A stretch of 64,000 nt of DNA from Phenylobacterium aquaticum (GTDB lineage Bacteria; Pseudomonadota; Alphaproteobacteria; Caulobacterales; Caulobacteraceae). Location of the stretch: positions 1 through 64,000 of the forward strand of contig NZ_JALDPT010000014.1 of assembly GCF_022695515.1 (NCBI RefSeq). The letters run 5' to 3'. Both the position numbers and the translations under genes were made by a program. Positions 47,807 to 58,849 of the stretch are shown here, piece by piece. Every line of letters starts with the position of its first letter. Position 1 is the stretch's first letter. The notes beneath the pieces are model-generated. The model was given only the letters and a program-made list of their open reading frames with translations. It searched no databases and was not told the origin of the DNA.

Positions 47807-48258
47807 GCAAGCCGAAGCAGGCCCGCTCCGTCGCCCGTCTGGCGGCGGTCCAGGCGCTCTATCAGATGGAGGTCTCCGGCGCCGGCGTCGAGGCGGTGAT
47901 CCGCGAATTCGCCGAGCATCGGTTCGACCGGGGCATGGAAGGCGACGAGAGCGCGCCGCTGGCCCATGCGGATGAGGCCTTCTTCGCCGATCTGGTGCGC
48001 GGCGTGGTCGGGGCCCAGCGCGAGATCGACTCCGCCGTGGTCAAGCGGCTGGCCACCGGCTGGCGGCTGGAGCGGCTGGACGCCACAGTGCGCGCCATCC
48101 TGCGGGCTGGCGCCTTTGAGCTGGCCCACCGTGACGACGTGCCGGTCGAGGTGGTGATCGACGAATATGTCGACCTCGCCAAATCCTTCTTCGAGGGCCC
48201 GGAGCCGGGCTTCGTGAACGGCGCCCTCGACGGCGTGGCGCAGGATGTCCGGGCCTGA
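47803..48258 (+). CDS. nusB: Transcription antitermination factor NusB
   Basis: Binds boxA RNA with NusE (S10) for rRNA antitermination. The 151-residue protein is all helical with [60 protein letters not shown] and [20 protein letters not shown] followed by FVNGALD. It is coupled to ribH (4-base overlap) and thiL (14-base overlap), the usual rib-nusB-thiL arrangement. Confidence 0.96.
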   Translation: MSKPKQARSVARLAAVQALYQMEVSGAGVEAVIREFAEHRFDRGMEGDESAPLAHADEAFFADLVRGVVGAQREIDSAVVKRLATGWRLERLDATVRAILRAGAFELAHRDDVPVEVVIDEYVDLAKSFFEGPEPGFVNGALDGVAQDVRA

Positions 48259-49213
48259 GCCCACCCATCCGGACGAGACGCCCGATGAGTTCGGGCAGAT
48301 CGCCCGCCTGTTCCGTCCGCTGACGCGGGGCGCGCCTGCGGCCCTGGATCTGCTCGACGACGCCGCGGTGATTCCCCAGCGGCCGGGCTTCGATCTGGTG
48401 ATCACCAAGGACGCCCTGGTGGCCGGCGTGCATTTCGAACCGGGCGAGCCCCCGGATCGGACGGCCCGGCGGCTTTTGCGGGCCAATCTCTCCGATCTCG
48501 CCGCCAAGGCCGCCGAGCCCTTCGGCTATTTCCTGATGACGGCCTGGCCGCCGGACTTCGACTGGCCTCGGCGCCAGGCGTTCGCCGAGGGCCTGCGCGA
48601 GGACGGGGCCACCTATGACGTGTCCCTGCTGGGCGGCGACACGGTCTCGACGCCCGGTCCCCTGACGGTCTCCATGACCCTCCTGGGCTGGGTTCCCGCC
48701 GGCGGGATGATCCGCCGGGCGGGCGCGCAACCCGGCGACCATGTCCTGGTGAGCGGCCCGATCGGCGACGGCTGGCTGGACTGGGGACCAGGGCAGGGAC
48801 AGCTGGACCGCCGCTGGCTCGCCGAGCCCTTCCGGCTGCCCACGCCCAGGCTGGACCTGCGTGAGGCTCTGAGGGGCCACGCCCACGCCTGCGCCGACAT
48901 TTCCGACGGTCTGATCGCCGACGCCGGCCATGTGGCCAAGGCCAGCGGCGTCGGCCTGAGCCTCGACCTCGATCGCATGCCCGTTTCGGCTACGGCGCAG
49001 GCCTGGCTGGCCACCCAGGCGGATCGCGCCGCAGGCCTGGTCAGGCTGGCGACCGGCGGGGATGATTACGAGCTTTTGCTCACAGCCAGTCCGGAGGGCG
49101 CCGCCCGCCTCGGCCTGCCGGTCATTGGCGAGGTCTGCGCGGGCGAGGGCGTCGAGGTCCGCGCGGGGGGGCGAATTCTGGAGATCAGCGCCGGCGGTTG
49201 GCGGCACGGCTGA
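48245..49213 (+). CDS. thiL: Thiamine-monophosphate kinase ThiL
   Basis: Phosphorylates thiamine monophosphate to the active diphosphate. The 322-residue protein has [40 protein letters not shown] with the metal-binding [44 protein letters not shown] and [20 protein letters not shown]. The ATG at 48245 lies inside the end of nusB. Confidence 0.95.
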   Translation: MSGPEPTHPDETPDEFGQIARLFRPLTRGAPAALDLLDDAAVIPQRPGFDLVITKDALVAGVHFEPGEPPDRTARRLLRANLSDLAAKAAEPFGYFLMTAWPPDFDWPRRQAFAEGLREDGATYDVSLLGGDTVSTPGPLTVSMTLLGWVPAGGMIRRAGAQPGDHVLVSGPIGDGWLDWGPGQGQLDRRWLAEPFRLPTPRLDLREALRGHAHACADISDGLIADAGHVAKASGVGLSLDLDRMPVSATAQAWLATQADRAAGLVRLATGGDDYELLLTASPEGAARLGLPVIGEVCAGEGVEVRAGGRILEISAGGWRHG

Positions 49214-49347
49214 GCGCCGGGACAGGACGCCGCACGGCGAGCCTCTTAACGAAGTGATCACCACGGCGTCCGATGCTGTGAGCGTCTGAGTCTTTCGATG
49301 CTCCGCAAGGGGCGCGAGGGGCGCGGTAGTCCTCAGGATCGGATGAG

Positions 49348-49809
49348 ATGTCGGAAGAAGCCCCCCTCGAAATGATCTCGTTCCTGGTCAACGACCAGGC
49401 CTTCTGCCTCGACGTCTCGGTGATCCGCGAAATCCGCGGCTGGACGCCGGCCACCCCCTTGCCGGGAGCGCCGCTGGAAGTCCGGGGCGTCATCAATCTG
49501 CGCGGCGTGATTATGCCGGTCGTGGATTTGAAGGCGCGGCTCGACCAGGGCCTGACCGAACCTTCAAGCCGCCACGTCATCATCGTGCTCGAACTGGGTG
49601 ATCGCCAGGCGGGCCTGTTGGTCGAGGCCGTGCAGGAAACCTTCAAGATCGCCCGCTCGGAGCTGCAGCAGCCGCCGTCCCTCAGCGACCCGGCGGTGAT
49701 CGGCCTGGTGGGCGCGATCCTGTCGCTCGGCGGCCGCATGGTCAGCATGCTGGTGCCCGAGGCCCTGCTGCCGGAAAGCGCCATGGCGTCCGCCGCCGCC
49801 GCGGCCTGA
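49348..49809 (+). CDS. cheW: Chemotaxis coupling protein CheW
   Basis: CheW links chemoreceptors to the kinase CheA. The 153-residue single-domain protein shows MISFLVNDQAFCLDVSVIRE, PGAPLEVRGVINLRGVIMPV, VDLKARLD and GLLVEAVQETFKIARSELQQ, the standard CheW pattern. It stands apart from other chemotaxis genes, so which receptor array it serves is unknown. A 134-base gap separates it from thiL, so it has its own promoter; the next gene follows after 5 bases. Confidence 0.92.
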   Translation: MSEEAPLEMISFLVNDQAFCLDVSVIREIRGWTPATPLPGAPLEVRGVINLRGVIMPVVDLKARLDQGLTEPSSRHVIIVLELGDRQAGLLVEAVQETFKIARSELQQPPSLSDPAVIGLVGAILSLGGRMVSMLVPEALLPESAMASAAAAA

Positions 49810-49814
49810 GCCCC

Positions 49815-50279
49815 ATGCGCCGCCTGATCCTTACCGCCGTCGCCGGCCTCGCCCTCGCGGCGGGCCCCGCCATGGCCGGGGAGGGCGGCAAGGACAAGGA
49901 AAAGGGCAAGGATCCCGGCCTCTATGTCGACCTGCAGCCTGTGGGCTTGCCGGTCGTGCTGGACGGGCGGCTGATCAACTACGTCTTCGTCTCGATCCGC
50001 ATCCAGCTGACGCCCCAGGCCAATGTCAGCAAGCTGCGGGCGCAGGAGCCCTATTTCCGCGACGCCCTGGTGAAGCTTGGCCACCGCACGCCCTTCACCA
50101 ACCCCACGAGCTATTCGACCCTCGACATGCCCCGCCTGAAGGCCAGCTTCGGCCAGGAGGCGGCCCGCATTTCCGGGCCCGGCGCAGTGAAGTCCATCGA
50201 GGTGGTCACCGAGACGCCGCAGAAGACCAGCGGCCTGCCGCGTCCCGCCGGCGCCAAACCGGTCAGCATCCAGCCCTGA
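49815..50279 (+). CDS. Secreted protein with a FliL-like core, unknown
   Basis: 154 residues: a signal peptide (MRRLILTAVAGLALAAGPAM, cleavage AMAG), a Lys/Gly/Asp-rich linker (GGKDKEKGKDPG), then LYVDLQPVGLPVVLDGRLIN, YVFVSIRIQLTPQANVSKLR and AQEPYFRDALVKLGHRTPFT. The order of strands followed by a helix with P-x-x-R-D resembles the periplasmic domain of FliL, a flagellar stator-associated protein, but there is no membrane anchor. It directly follows cheW, which is consistent with a motility role. Treat the FliL link as a suggestion. Confidence 0.7.
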   Translation: MRRLILTAVAGLALAAGPAMAGEGGKDKEKGKDPGLYVDLQPVGLPVVLDGRLINYVFVSIRIQLTPQANVSKLRAQEPYFRDALVKLGHRTPFTNPTSYSTLDMPRLKASFGQEAARISGPGAVKSIEVVTETPQKTSGLPRPAGAKPVSIQP

Positions 50280-50501
50280 ACCCGCCCAGCTGCGGGGTGA
50301 GTCGAAAGCCTTTTCGCGTCGATCGACGACGCGTGTTGCTTCGGCGCATCACTTTTGGCAGGCTCCCAGGTCTCAATTAGGGGCGCACAAAGAGGCGTCC
50401 CAGTTCTGGGGAAACAAACAGGGGCAGGGAACAAAGCGACCGCGGTGCGTTTCAGCCGTGATCGTCCCCCCTCCGCGCAATCGCAAAGGGGCGCTTTAAT
50501 C

Positions 50502-52661
50502 ATGAGTCTTACGCTTACGCTGGTGATCGCCGCCGGTGCTTTGGCGGTGCTGTACGGGATCGTACAGACCGCTTCACTGATGCGGGCCTCGCCAGGCAAC
50601 GCCCGCATGCAGGAGATCGCCGCCGCCATTCAGGAAGGCGCTCAGGCCTATCTGAAGCGGCAATACACCGCCATCGCCATGGTCGGCGTGGTCGTGCTGA
50701 TCGCGCTCTACCTGCTGATCGGCCCCTATTCGGCCGTCGGCTTCCTGATCGGCGCGGTGCTTTCGGGCGCCGCGGGCTTCGCGGGCATGCTGATCTCGGT
50801 GCGGGCCAATGTGCGCACCGCCCAGGCGTCGTCCGAAAGCCTGGCCAAGGGCCTGAAGCTCGCCTTCACCTCCGGCGCCATCACAGGCCTGCTGGTCGCG
50901 GGCTTCGCCCTGATCGGGGTCGCGGGCTATTACGCCTACCTCACCGAGGCTCAGGGCCTGGCCGGCTCCGATCGCCATGTGATCGACGGACTGGTCTCGC
51001 TGGGCTTCGGCGCCTCGCTGATCTCGATCTTCGCCCGCCTGGGCGGCGGGATCTTCACCAAGGGCGCTGACGTCGGCGGCGACATGGTGGGCAAGGTCGA
51101 GGCCGGCATCCCCGAGGATGACCCGCGCAACGCCGCCACCATCGCCGACAATGTGGGCGACAACGTCGGCGACTGCGCCGGCATGGCCGCCGACCTGTTC
51201 GAGACCTATGCGGTGACCACGGTCGCCACCATGGTGCTGGCCGCCATCTTCTTCGGCGGTTCGGCCCTGCTGGCCAATGTCATGCTGCTGCCGCTCGCCA
51301 TCTGCGGCGTCTGCATCATCACCTCGATCCTCGGCACCTTCGCCGTGCGGCTCGGCAAGTCCGGCTCGATCATGGGCGCGCTCTATCAGGGCCTGATCGT
51401 CACCGGCGTGCTGTCGGCGATCGCGCTCTGGTTCCTGATCCCCTCGCTGGTCACCGGCGACCTGACGGTCAATGTCGGCACCCCGCTGGAGAAGACCTTC
51501 AACGCCATGTCGCTGTTCTACTGCGCCATGGCCGGCCTGGTGATCACGGCTCTGATCGTGATGATCACCGAGTACTACACCGGCACCAACTTCCGCCCGG
51601 TGAAGTCGGTGGCTCAGGCGTCCGTCTCCGGACACGGCACCAACGTGATCCAGGGCCTGGCCATGAGCCTTGAGGCCACGGCGGCTCCGGCCATCGTGAT
51701 CATCGTCGGCATCATCGTGACCTACAACCTGGCGGGCCTGTTCGGCATCGCCATCGCGACGACCGCCATGCTGTCGCTCGCGGGCTTCGTGGTCGCCCTC
51801 GACGCCTTCGGCCCCGTCACCGACAATGCCGGCGGCATCGCCGAAATGGCGGGTCTCCCCAAGGAAGTCCGCGTCACGACTGACGCCCTCGACGCCGTCG
51901 GCAACACCACCAAGGCGGTCACCAAGGGCTATGCGATCGGTTCCGCCGGTCTCGGCGCCCTGGTGCTGTTCGCGGCCTATACCGAGGACCTGAAGTACTT
52001 CGCGGCCAATGCGACCCCCGGCTCGTTCTTCGACGGCCTGGGCGCGGTGGCCTTCGATCTCTCCAACCCCTATGTCGTGGTCGGCCTGCTGTTCGGGGGG
52101 CTTCTGCCCTTCCTGTTCGGCGGCATGTCGATGACCGCCGTCGGTCGCGCCGCCCAGTCGGTCGTGGTCGAGGTCCGTCGTCAGTTCCGTGAAAACCCCG
52201 GCATCATGACGGGTGAGGTGAAGCCGGAATACGGCCGCGCCGTGGACATCCTGACCAAGGCCGCGATCCGCGAAATGATCGTGCCGTCCCTGCTGCCGGT
52301 GGCCAGCCCGATCGTGCTGTTCTTCGCCATCAACGCCATCGCCGGCAAGGTTGACGCCTTCGCCTGCCTCGGCGCGATGCTGATGGGCGTGATCGTCACC
52401 GGTCTGTTCGTCGCCATCTCGATGACCTCGGGCGGCGGCGCCTGGGACAACGCCAAGAAGGTGATCGAAGAAGGCTTCACCGACTCCAACGGCGTCCTGC
52501 ATGGCAAGGGTTCGGAGGCTCACAAGGCCGCCGTCACCGGCGACACCGTCGGCGACCCCTACAAGGACACCTCGGGTCCCGCCGTAAACCCGATGATCAA
52601 GATCACCAACATCGTGGCTCTGCTGCTGCTGGCGATCCTGGCCCACGGCGTGATCGGCTAG
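50502..52661 (+). CDS. hppA: Membrane-bound proton-translocating pyrophosphatase HppA
   Basis: Couples pyrophosphate hydrolysis to proton pumping across the inner membrane. The 719-residue protein has about 16 membrane segments and the family motifs: [20 protein letters not shown] with the following [20 protein letters not shown], and the late [15 protein letters not shown] and [20 protein letters not shown]. Lys471 in [10 protein letters not shown] marks the potassium-independent type by family knowledge. The ATG at 50502 ([13 protein letters not shown]) is chosen over an in-frame extension to 50355. The 222 bases upstream hold no gene. Confidence 0.96.
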   Translation: MSLTLTLVIAAGALAVLYGIVQTASLMRASPGNARMQEIAAAIQEGAQAYLKRQYTAIAMVGVVVLIALYLLIGPYSAVGFLIGAVLSGAAGFAGMLISVRANVRTAQASSESLAKGLKLAFTSGAITGLLVAGFALIGVAGYYAYLTEAQGLAGSDRHVIDGLVSLGFGASLISIFARLGGGIFTKGADVGGDMVGKVEAGIPEDDPRNAATIADNVGDNVGDCAGMAADLFETYAVTTVATMVLAAIFFGGSALLANVMLLPLAICGVCIITSILGTFAVRLGKSGSIMGALYQGLIVTGVLSAIALWFLIPSLVTGDLTVNVGTPLEKTFNAMSLFYCAMAGLVITALIVMITEYYTGTNFRPVKSVAQASVSGHGTNVIQGLAMSLEATAAPAIVIIVGIIVTYNLAGLFGIAIATTAMLSLAGFVVALDAFGPVTDNAGGIAEMAGLPKEVRVTTDALDAVGNTTKAVTKGYAIGSAGLGALVLFAAYTEDLKYFAANATPGSFFDGLGAVAFDLSNPYVVVGLLFGGLLPFLFGGMSMTAVGRAAQSVVVEVRRQFRENPGIMTGEVKPEYGRAVDILTKAAIREMIVPSLLPVASPIVLFFAINAIAGKVDAFACLGAMLMGVIVTGLFVAISMTSGGGAWDNAKKVIEEGFTDSNGVLHGKGSEAHKAAVTGDTVGDPYKDTSGPAVNPMIKITNIVALLLLAILAHGVIG

Positions 52662-52687
52662 CCGATCCCCCTGGACGAGAACGACCG

Positions 52688-52721
52688 ACGCCCCGGAGAG
52701 CGATCTCCGGGGCGTCTTTTT
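52688..52721. terminator. Terminator between hppA and kdpE, probably bidirectional
   Basis: ACGCCCCGGAGA (52688-52699) pairs with TCTCCGGGGCGT (52704-52715) around a short loop, followed by a T-run (CTTTTTG). It lies 27 bases after hppA and 4 bases past the end of the convergent kdpE, so it could stop both. Confidence 0.83.
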
Positions 52722-52724
52722 GTA

Positions 52725-53414
52725 TCAGGCCAGCCAGCGGTAGCCGACCCCGGGTTCGGTCGCGATCAGGGTGGGGACGGCCGGATCCGGTTCGATCTTC
52801 TGGCGCAGCTGGGCGATGAACACCCGCAGGTACTGGACGTCCTCGGTATGGGCCGGGCCCCAGACGGCTGTCAGCAGCTGACGGTGGGTGACCACCTTGC
52901 CGCCGCCTTCGACGAGCTGGACCAGGAGGTCATATTCCTTGGGCGAAAGGTGGAGCGGCGCGCCGGCCCGGCTGACGAGCCGCTTGATCATGTCGATCTT
53001 CAGATCGCCGACCTCGATGATCGGCGCGGCGCCGACCCTCTGCAGGCGGTGGCGCATGGCGACCCGCAGCCGGGCGAGCAGTTCGCCCACCCCGAACGGC
53101 TTCTCCACATAGTCATCGGCGCCCAGGTCGAGTGCGTCGATCTTCTCGGTCTCGCGGTCGCGGGCCGACAGGATCAGGATCGGACCGTCATAGAAGGCCC
53201 GCGCCTTCTCCAGCGCCTGCTTGCCGTCCATGTCGGGCAGGCCGAGGTCCAGCACCACGGCGTCGGGCGCCTTGCGGGCGATTTCGCGCAGGCCCTCAGT
53301 CGCCGTCTCGGCCCGGACGTGCTCATAGCCCGCGGCCTCCAGAGCCGGGCCCAGGAAGCGGTGGATCTGGGGTTCGTCGTCGATCACCAGCACGCGCGGC
53401 TTGTGGGCGCTCAC
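52725..53414 (-). CDS. kdpE: Response regulator KdpE
   Basis: Activates the kdp operon when phosphorylated by KdpD. The 229-residue protein has a receiver domain (VLVIDDEPQIHRFLGPALEA, phosphoacceptor D56 in VVLDLGLPDMDG, K in YVEKPFGVGELLARLR) and an OmpR-type winged helix (HLSPKEYDLLVQLVEGGGKV, YLRVFIAQLRQKIEPDP). It starts at a GTG (53414) whose bases overlap the kdpD TGA, so the pair is coupled. It is the last gene of the kdp cluster. Confidence 0.95.
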   Translation of the reverse strand: MSAHKPRVLVIDDEPQIHRFLGPALEAAGYEHVRAETATEGLREIARKAPDAVVLDLGLPDMDGKQALEKARAFYDGPILILSARDRETEKIDALDLGADDYVEKPFGVGELLARLRVAMRHRLQRVGAAPIIEVGDLKIDMIKRLVSRAGAPLHLSPKEYDLLVQLVEGGGKVVTHRQLLTAVWGPAHTEDVQYLRVFIAQLRQKIEPDPAVPTLIATEPGVGYRWLA

Positions 53415-56091
53415 AGCAACTGCTCCGGGGTCTGGCGTTCCTTGGGCAGGCTGATCAGGATTCGGGTCCCGCGTCCGTCATGGATCGGGCTGGCGGCGGC
53501 GATCCGGCCGCCCATGGCCTCGACGAAGCCCTTGGAGATGGCCAGGCCCAAGCCCGCGCCCTTGCCGCGATCGGTGGACTCCTCCATCCGGCGGAACTTC
53601 TCGAACACCTGCTCCAGCTGGGCGGTGGGAATACCGCGGCCCTCGTCCTCGATGGCGATCACCACATTGGCCCGGTCCTCATAGGCCGCCACCTCGATCC
53701 GCGAGCCGTCCTGGCTGTAGGCGATGGCGTTCTCCAAGATGTTGACCAGGGCCTGTTCCAGCAGGGAGGGGTCGGCCTTGACCATGGTCAGCTCGGGCGG
53801 GAAATCCCGGACCACCTGGCGGGATTCCAGCCGGCGGGTCACCCGGTCCACGGCCGCCCCCAGCACGTCGCGCAGGTCGACCCATTCGCGGCGGGTGACC
53901 AGGGCGCCGCCCTCCAGCCGGGTCATGTCGAGCAGGTCGCCGACATAGCGGTTCAGGCGCTCGGCCTCCTCGCGGATGGACAGCATCAGGTCGCGCTGGA
54001 CCGCCTTGTCCAGGGACTTGCCATAATCGAGCAGGGTGGTGACCGAGCCCAGGACGGTGGAGAGCGGGGTGCGCAGGTCGTGGCTGACCGAATTCAGCAG
54101 GGCCGAGCGCAGGCGATCGGAGCGCAGCAGGGCCTGGGCGTCGGCCGCCTGGGCGGCGAACTCGGCGCGCTCCAGGGCCACGGCCCCCTGGTCGAGCAGG
54201 GCGCCGACAAAGCGCTCGTCCTCCTCGGCGTGGACCGCATGCGGCTCGACCCCGGCGACCCCGGCGCGGGCCCTGCCGCCCTGTAGCGGCCGGAAGGTCC
54301 AGGCGGAATTGGGTAGGGTGCCGGTGCCGGCGCCGGCGGGCTCCCCCTTTTCCCAGGCCCAGCGGGCGGCGGCGAGATCGACCGAGGGAAGGGCCTCAAG
54401 GGCCGGCGTAGCGGCGGTGAGGACGATATCGTCGTCGGACGGGGTAAGGACCACGGCGGCGCCGTTGGTCGCCGCGGCCAGCTGTTCGGCCAGGACCTGG
54501 GCGGCGGCCTCGTGACCCACGGCGGAGGACAGCCTGCGGCTCGCCGCCAGGAGGGCGGCCACGGCGGCGGCGCGGCGGGAGACCGCCCGACCCTGGTCGC
54601 GCACCCGTCCTGTCAGCCATCCGGTGATCAAGGCGGCGACGAAGAACACCGCGAAGGTCAGGACATCGGCGGGATGGCCGATCCAGATGGTCAGGCGCGG
54701 GTCGAGAAAGAAGAAATTGTAGACGAAGGCCGACACCGCCGCCGCCGTCAGGGCCGGCCAGAGCCCCAAGGTCAGGCCGCTGGCCAGCACCCCCAGCATG
54801 AAGAACATGGCCAGGTTGGCGTCGTCGCTGATCCGATCGGTCAGGAAGGCCACCGCTGTCGAGAGGCCGACTAGGCCCAGAGCGCCGAGCTGTCCGGCCC
54901 AGGGCCAGCTCGCCAGACTGCGGCGGGCCGGCCGCGGCGCGACCGCCTCAGCCTCGGCCTGCTCGGTGATCACATGCAGGGCCGCGCCCTTGGAGGCCTC
55001 GAGCAGGGAGGTGATCAGGGTCTTGCGGAACGGATTGCGGCGCGGGTGGCTCGACTTGCCGACCACGATCTGGGTGACGTTGTTCAGCCGCGCATAGTCC
55101 AGGGTCGAGGTCACCAGATCGTCACCGGTCAAGACCACCGTGGAGCCGCCCAGCTGCTCAGCGAGCTTCAGGGCGTCATTGAGCCGAGCCGAGGCCGTGG
55201 GGGAGGGGGCAGGCGCATTGGGACGCTCCACATGGGCCACGACCCAGGGGGCGTCCATCATCATGTCTGACAGCCGCCGTCCGGCCCGCACAAGGGCCCC
55301 AGCCATGGCGTCCGGCCCCACCAGCACCAGGATGCGTTCCCCGGCCGCCAGGGGCCCTGGACGCCTGCGCGCTTCATGGCCCCCAGCAGCTGGTCGTCGA
55401 CCGTCTGAGCCGCCCGGCGCAGGGCGAGCTCGCGCAACGCCGTCAGGTTTTCAGGCTTGAAGAACCGCTCCGCGGCGATGCGGGCGGTGTCGGCCATATA
55501 GACCTTGCCCTCGGCCATCCGCTGGCGGAGCTCCGAGGGGGTGATGTCGATCAGCTCGATCTCGTCGGCCCGCGACAGGGCCGAGTCGGGGACGGTCTCG
55601 CGCTGGCGCACCCCGGTGATCCGCCAGACCACCTCCTTCAGGCTTTCCAGGTGCTGGACGTTCAGGGTGGTCCAGACGTCGATGCCCGCGCTCAGGATCT
55701 CCTCGACGTCCTGCCAGCGCTTCTCATGGCGCGAGCCGGGCGCGTTGCTGTGAGCGTATTCGTCGACCAACAGCAGCTCCGGCCGCCGGGCGATCGCCCC
55801 GTCGATGTCGAACTCCAGGAGCGTGCGGCCGCGATAGTCGATCGGCGCGCGGGCCATGACCTCCAGGCCCCGCAAGAGGGATTGGGTCTCGCGCCGGCCA
55901 TGGGTCTCCACCACGCCCACAACGACGTCGCCGCCCTCGGCCTTTCGGCGTCGGGCGGCGCGCAGCATCTCGTAGGTCTTGCCGACCCCAGGCGCCATGC
56001 CCAGGAAGACCTTCAATCGCCCCCGACCGGGACGCGCCGTGGCGGCCAGCAGGGCGTCGGGGTCGGGGCGGAGCGGTTCGTCCGGGCTCAT
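53411..56091 (-). CDS. kdpD: Sensor histidine kinase KdpD, interrupted by a one-base frameshift
   Basis: Senses potassium limitation and controls KdpE. The N-terminal frame from 56091 holds the KdpD domain with Walker A GMAPGVGKT (31-39) and LLLVDEYAHSNAPGSRHEKR. It breaks after GVQGPWRPG; the rest (ERILVLVGPDAMAGALVRAG, the USP-like domain, four membrane helices, a GAF-like domain, H-box SVSHDLRTPLSTVLG, N-box ENAIAYSQ, and G-boxes) is in the next frame. One extra G in the CCGGGGAAC run near 55340 restores an 893-residue protein of normal length. Its start overlaps the kdpC stop (ATGA). Confidence 0.92.
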
Positions 56092-56677
56092 GCGGCCGGA
56101 GCGTGCCGCACGGGATAGCGGGCGTCGAGCGCCAGGTTGACCTTCAGCACATTGACGTGCGGCTGACCGAGGATTCCGAGGGTGCGCCCCTCGGTATTGG
56201 CGGCGATCACCGCCTCGATCTGGCTCGCCGTCACGCCGCGGGCCAGGGCTAGGCGCGCGACCTGGAAGGCGGCGTATTCGGGCGTGACATGGGGATCGAG
56301 CCCGGAGGCCGAGGTGGTCAGGGCGTCGGCCGGGACCGGCACGCCGGGTCGGTCGGCGGCGATCGCCTTGGCGCTGTCGGTCTCGCGCTTGATCAGGTCG
56401 GGGTTCAGCGGGCCGAGATTGGAGCCCGACGAGGCCGAGGCGTCATAGCCATTGGTCCCGGCGCGGACGGCCGCGGATGCAGATATTCCGGACGGGCGAA
56501 GGCCTGGCCCAGCAGGGCCGACCCCACCACCTGGCCGCCGGAGCGGACCAGGCTGCCGCCGGCCTGCCAGGGGAACAGGACCTGGCCCAGGCCGGTGACC
56601 GCCAGGGGATAGGCGACCCCCAGCAGCAGGGTGAAGAAGATCGTCGAGACGATCGCGGGACGAAGGGTGGCGAGCAT
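56088..56677 (-). CDS. kdpC: Potassium-transporting ATPase subunit KdpC, interrupted by a one-base frameshift
   Basis: KdpC stabilises the KdpA-KdpB complex. From the ATG at 56677 the frame gives one membrane helix (IVSTIFFTLLLGVAYPLAVT) and GSALLGQAFARPEYLHPRPS, then derails. The next frame supplies AGTNGYDASASSGSNLGPLN, then SGLDPHVTPEYAAFQVARLA and the end. One extra base in GCGCCGGG near 56462 joins them into a 196-residue protein of normal length. kdpD overlaps its stop. Confidence 0.9.
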
Positions 56678-56687
56678 TGGGGCTCTC

Positions 56688-56762
56688 CTAGAGGACCGCG
56701 CCGAGAATGGCGCAGGTGAAGACGATGGCGAGAAGGCTGGCCGAGACGAGGAGTTCGCGCAT
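56688..56762 (-). CDS. 24-residue hydrophobic micropeptide between kdpB and kdpC
   Basis: The gap between the kdpB stop and the kdpC start is fully used by a small frame: MRELLVSASLLAIVFTCAIL followed by GAVL and TAG. It starts 7 bases after the kdpB stop with GAGG about 5 bases before its ATG, and stops 10 bases before the kdpC ATG. Residues 4-23 could form one membrane helix, as in KdpF. I know of no described subunit at this place. Small size makes chance possible, but position, ribosome site and hydrophobicity all fit a real gene. Confidence 0.55.
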   Translation of the reverse strand: MRELLVSASLLAIVFTCAILGAVL

Positions 56763-56769
56763 GACCGCC

Positions 56770-58838
56770 TCAGGCCAGGCCAAGGGCGGTGACCAGCAGG
56801 TCCACCAGCTTGATGCCGACGAACGGCGCGATCAGTCCGCCCAGGCCATAGATCGCCAAGTTGCGGGACAGAAGCTTGCCGGCGCCGATCGCCCGGTAGG
56901 TGACCCCGCGCAGGGCCAGGGGGATCAGCATGACGATGATCACGCGTTGAAGATCACCGCCGAAAGGATCGCGCTCTGGGGGCTGGTCAGGCGCATGATG
57001 TTCAAGGCGCCCAGGGCGGGCAGGGAGGTGACGAAGATCGCCGGGATGATGGCGAAGTACTTGGCCACGTCATTGGCCACCGAGAAGGTGGTGAGCGCGC
57101 CGCGGGTGATCAGCATCTGCTTGCCGACCTCGACGATCTCAATGAGCTTGGTCGGGTCAGAGTCCAGGTCGACCATGTTGCCAGCCTCGCGGGCGGCCTG
57201 GGCCCCGGTCTGCATGGCGACGCCGACGTCGGACTGGGCGAGGGCCGGGGCGTCATTGGCCCCGTCACCGCACATGGCCACCAGCCGACCCTTGGCCTGT
57301 TCCTCGCGGATCAGCCGCAGCTTGTCCTCCGGCGTCGCCTCGGCCAGGAAATCGTCCACCCCGGCTTCCGAAGCGATGGCGGCGGCGGTCACCGGGTTGT
57401 CGCCGGTGATCATGACGGTGCGCAGACCCATGCGGCGCAGGTCGGCGAACCGCTCCTTCACCCCGGGCTTCACCACGTCCTTCAGGTGGATCACCCCCAT
57501 CAGGGCGCCGTTCTCGCTGACCGCGAGCGGCGTGCCGCCGGAGCGGGCGATGCGGTCCACCGCGGCCATGAGCTCGGCGGGAACCTGCTTGGGCTCCAGC
57601 GACAGCGACTTCAGCACCGCGTCGACCGCGCCCTTGCGCCAGGCGTTTCCGGCGTGCTCCAGGCCCGACTGGCGGGTGGTGGCGCTGAACGGGATGACCG
57701 TCGCGCCCTCCGGCGCGGTCAGGGTCAGGCCCTGGTCGCGCGCCAAATCGACGATCGAACGGCCCTCCGGCGTCTCGTCGCCCAGCGAAGCCATCAGAGT
57801 GGCGCGCAGTGCGGCCTCCGGGCGGACGCCGGGGGCGGGGATCACCTCGGTCGCCATGCGGTTGCCGAAGGTGATGGTCCCGGTCTTGTCGAGCAGCAGG
57901 GTGTCGACGTCGCCGGCCGCCTCGACAGCCCGGCCGGAGGTCGCCAGCACATTGACCTTCAGCAGCCGGTCCATGCCGGCGATGCCGATGGCCGAAAGCA
58001 GGCCGCCGATGGTTGTCGGGATCAGGCAGATGAACAGGGCGCCCAGCACCAGGGGATCGAGCTTCACGCCGGAGTATGCGCCCAGGCCCAGCAGGGTGAC
58101 CGTGGCGATCAGGAAGATCAGGGTCAGGCCGGCCAGCAGCACAGCCAGCGCGATTTCATTGGGAGTCTTTCGGCGTTCCGCGCCCTCGACCATGGCGATC
58201 ATCCGGTCGAGGAAGGTGTCGCCGGGCGCCGAGGTGATGCGCACCTTGATCCAGTCGGAGACCACGGTCGTGCCGCCGGTCACCGCCGAACGGTCGCCGC
58301 CGGATTCCCGGATGACAGGCGCGGATTCGCCGGTAATGGCCGCCTCGTTCACCGAGGCAATTCCCTCGACGATCTCGCCGTCGGCCGGCACGACGTCGCC
58401 GGCCTCGACCAGCACGATTTCGCCGATCCCGAGCTTGTGGGCGGGGGTGGGCACGATGGTGCCGGTCTTGGGATCGATGATCAGCTTGGCCTTGGTGGTC
58501 ACCCGCGAGGCCCGCAGGGAATCGGCGGCGGCCTTGCCGCGGCCTTCGGCGACGCTCTCCGCCAGGTTGGCGAACAGCACCGTCGCCCAGAGCCAGAGCG
58601 AGATCTGGACCGCGAAGCCCGCCGCGACGCCGGTGGCGATGGCCACCACGTCCGAGATTGTCGACAGGATGGCGACCACCTCGGTGGCCATGATGACCGG
58701 GTTGCCGACCAGCTTGCGCGGGTCGAGCTTGAGGACGGCGGACAGGGCCGCCTGGCCGAGGATCTTCGGCGACAGGCTGTTCGTCAGCGCCGAGGCGCTG
58801 CGGCGACGGGCGCCGAGAGGGGAAGCTTGCATGGACAT
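56770..58838 (-). CDS. kdpB: Potassium-transporting P-type ATPase subunit KdpB, interrupted by a one-base frameshift
   Basis: The ATP-driven subunit of the high-affinity potassium pump. From the ATG at 58838 ([13 protein letters not shown]) it carries the actuator motif ITGES (168-172), the phosphorylated D317 in [24 protein letters not shown] and [16 protein letters not shown]. The frame hits TGA after ILSAVIFNA at 56940; adding one base there gives [20 protein letters not shown] and the final helices to a TGA at 56770, 689 residues in all. It starts 11 bases after kdpA. Confidence 0.93.
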
Positions 58839-58849
58839 GGTGATGTCTC

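Noticed and set aside
49246..49251. CtrA half-site (TTAAC) upstream of cheW
   Set aside because: Only half of the consensus; expected by chance at this frequency.
50300..50345. Palindrome CGTCGATCGACG upstream of hppA as a terminator or operator
   Set aside because: Short, no T-run, and built from GATC/TCGA motifs that recur by chance in this DNA.
50574..52646. A 690-codon minus-strand frame opposite hppA
   Set aside because: His/Asp/Gly-rich shadow of a confirmed membrane protein; no motif, ribosome site or family resemblance.
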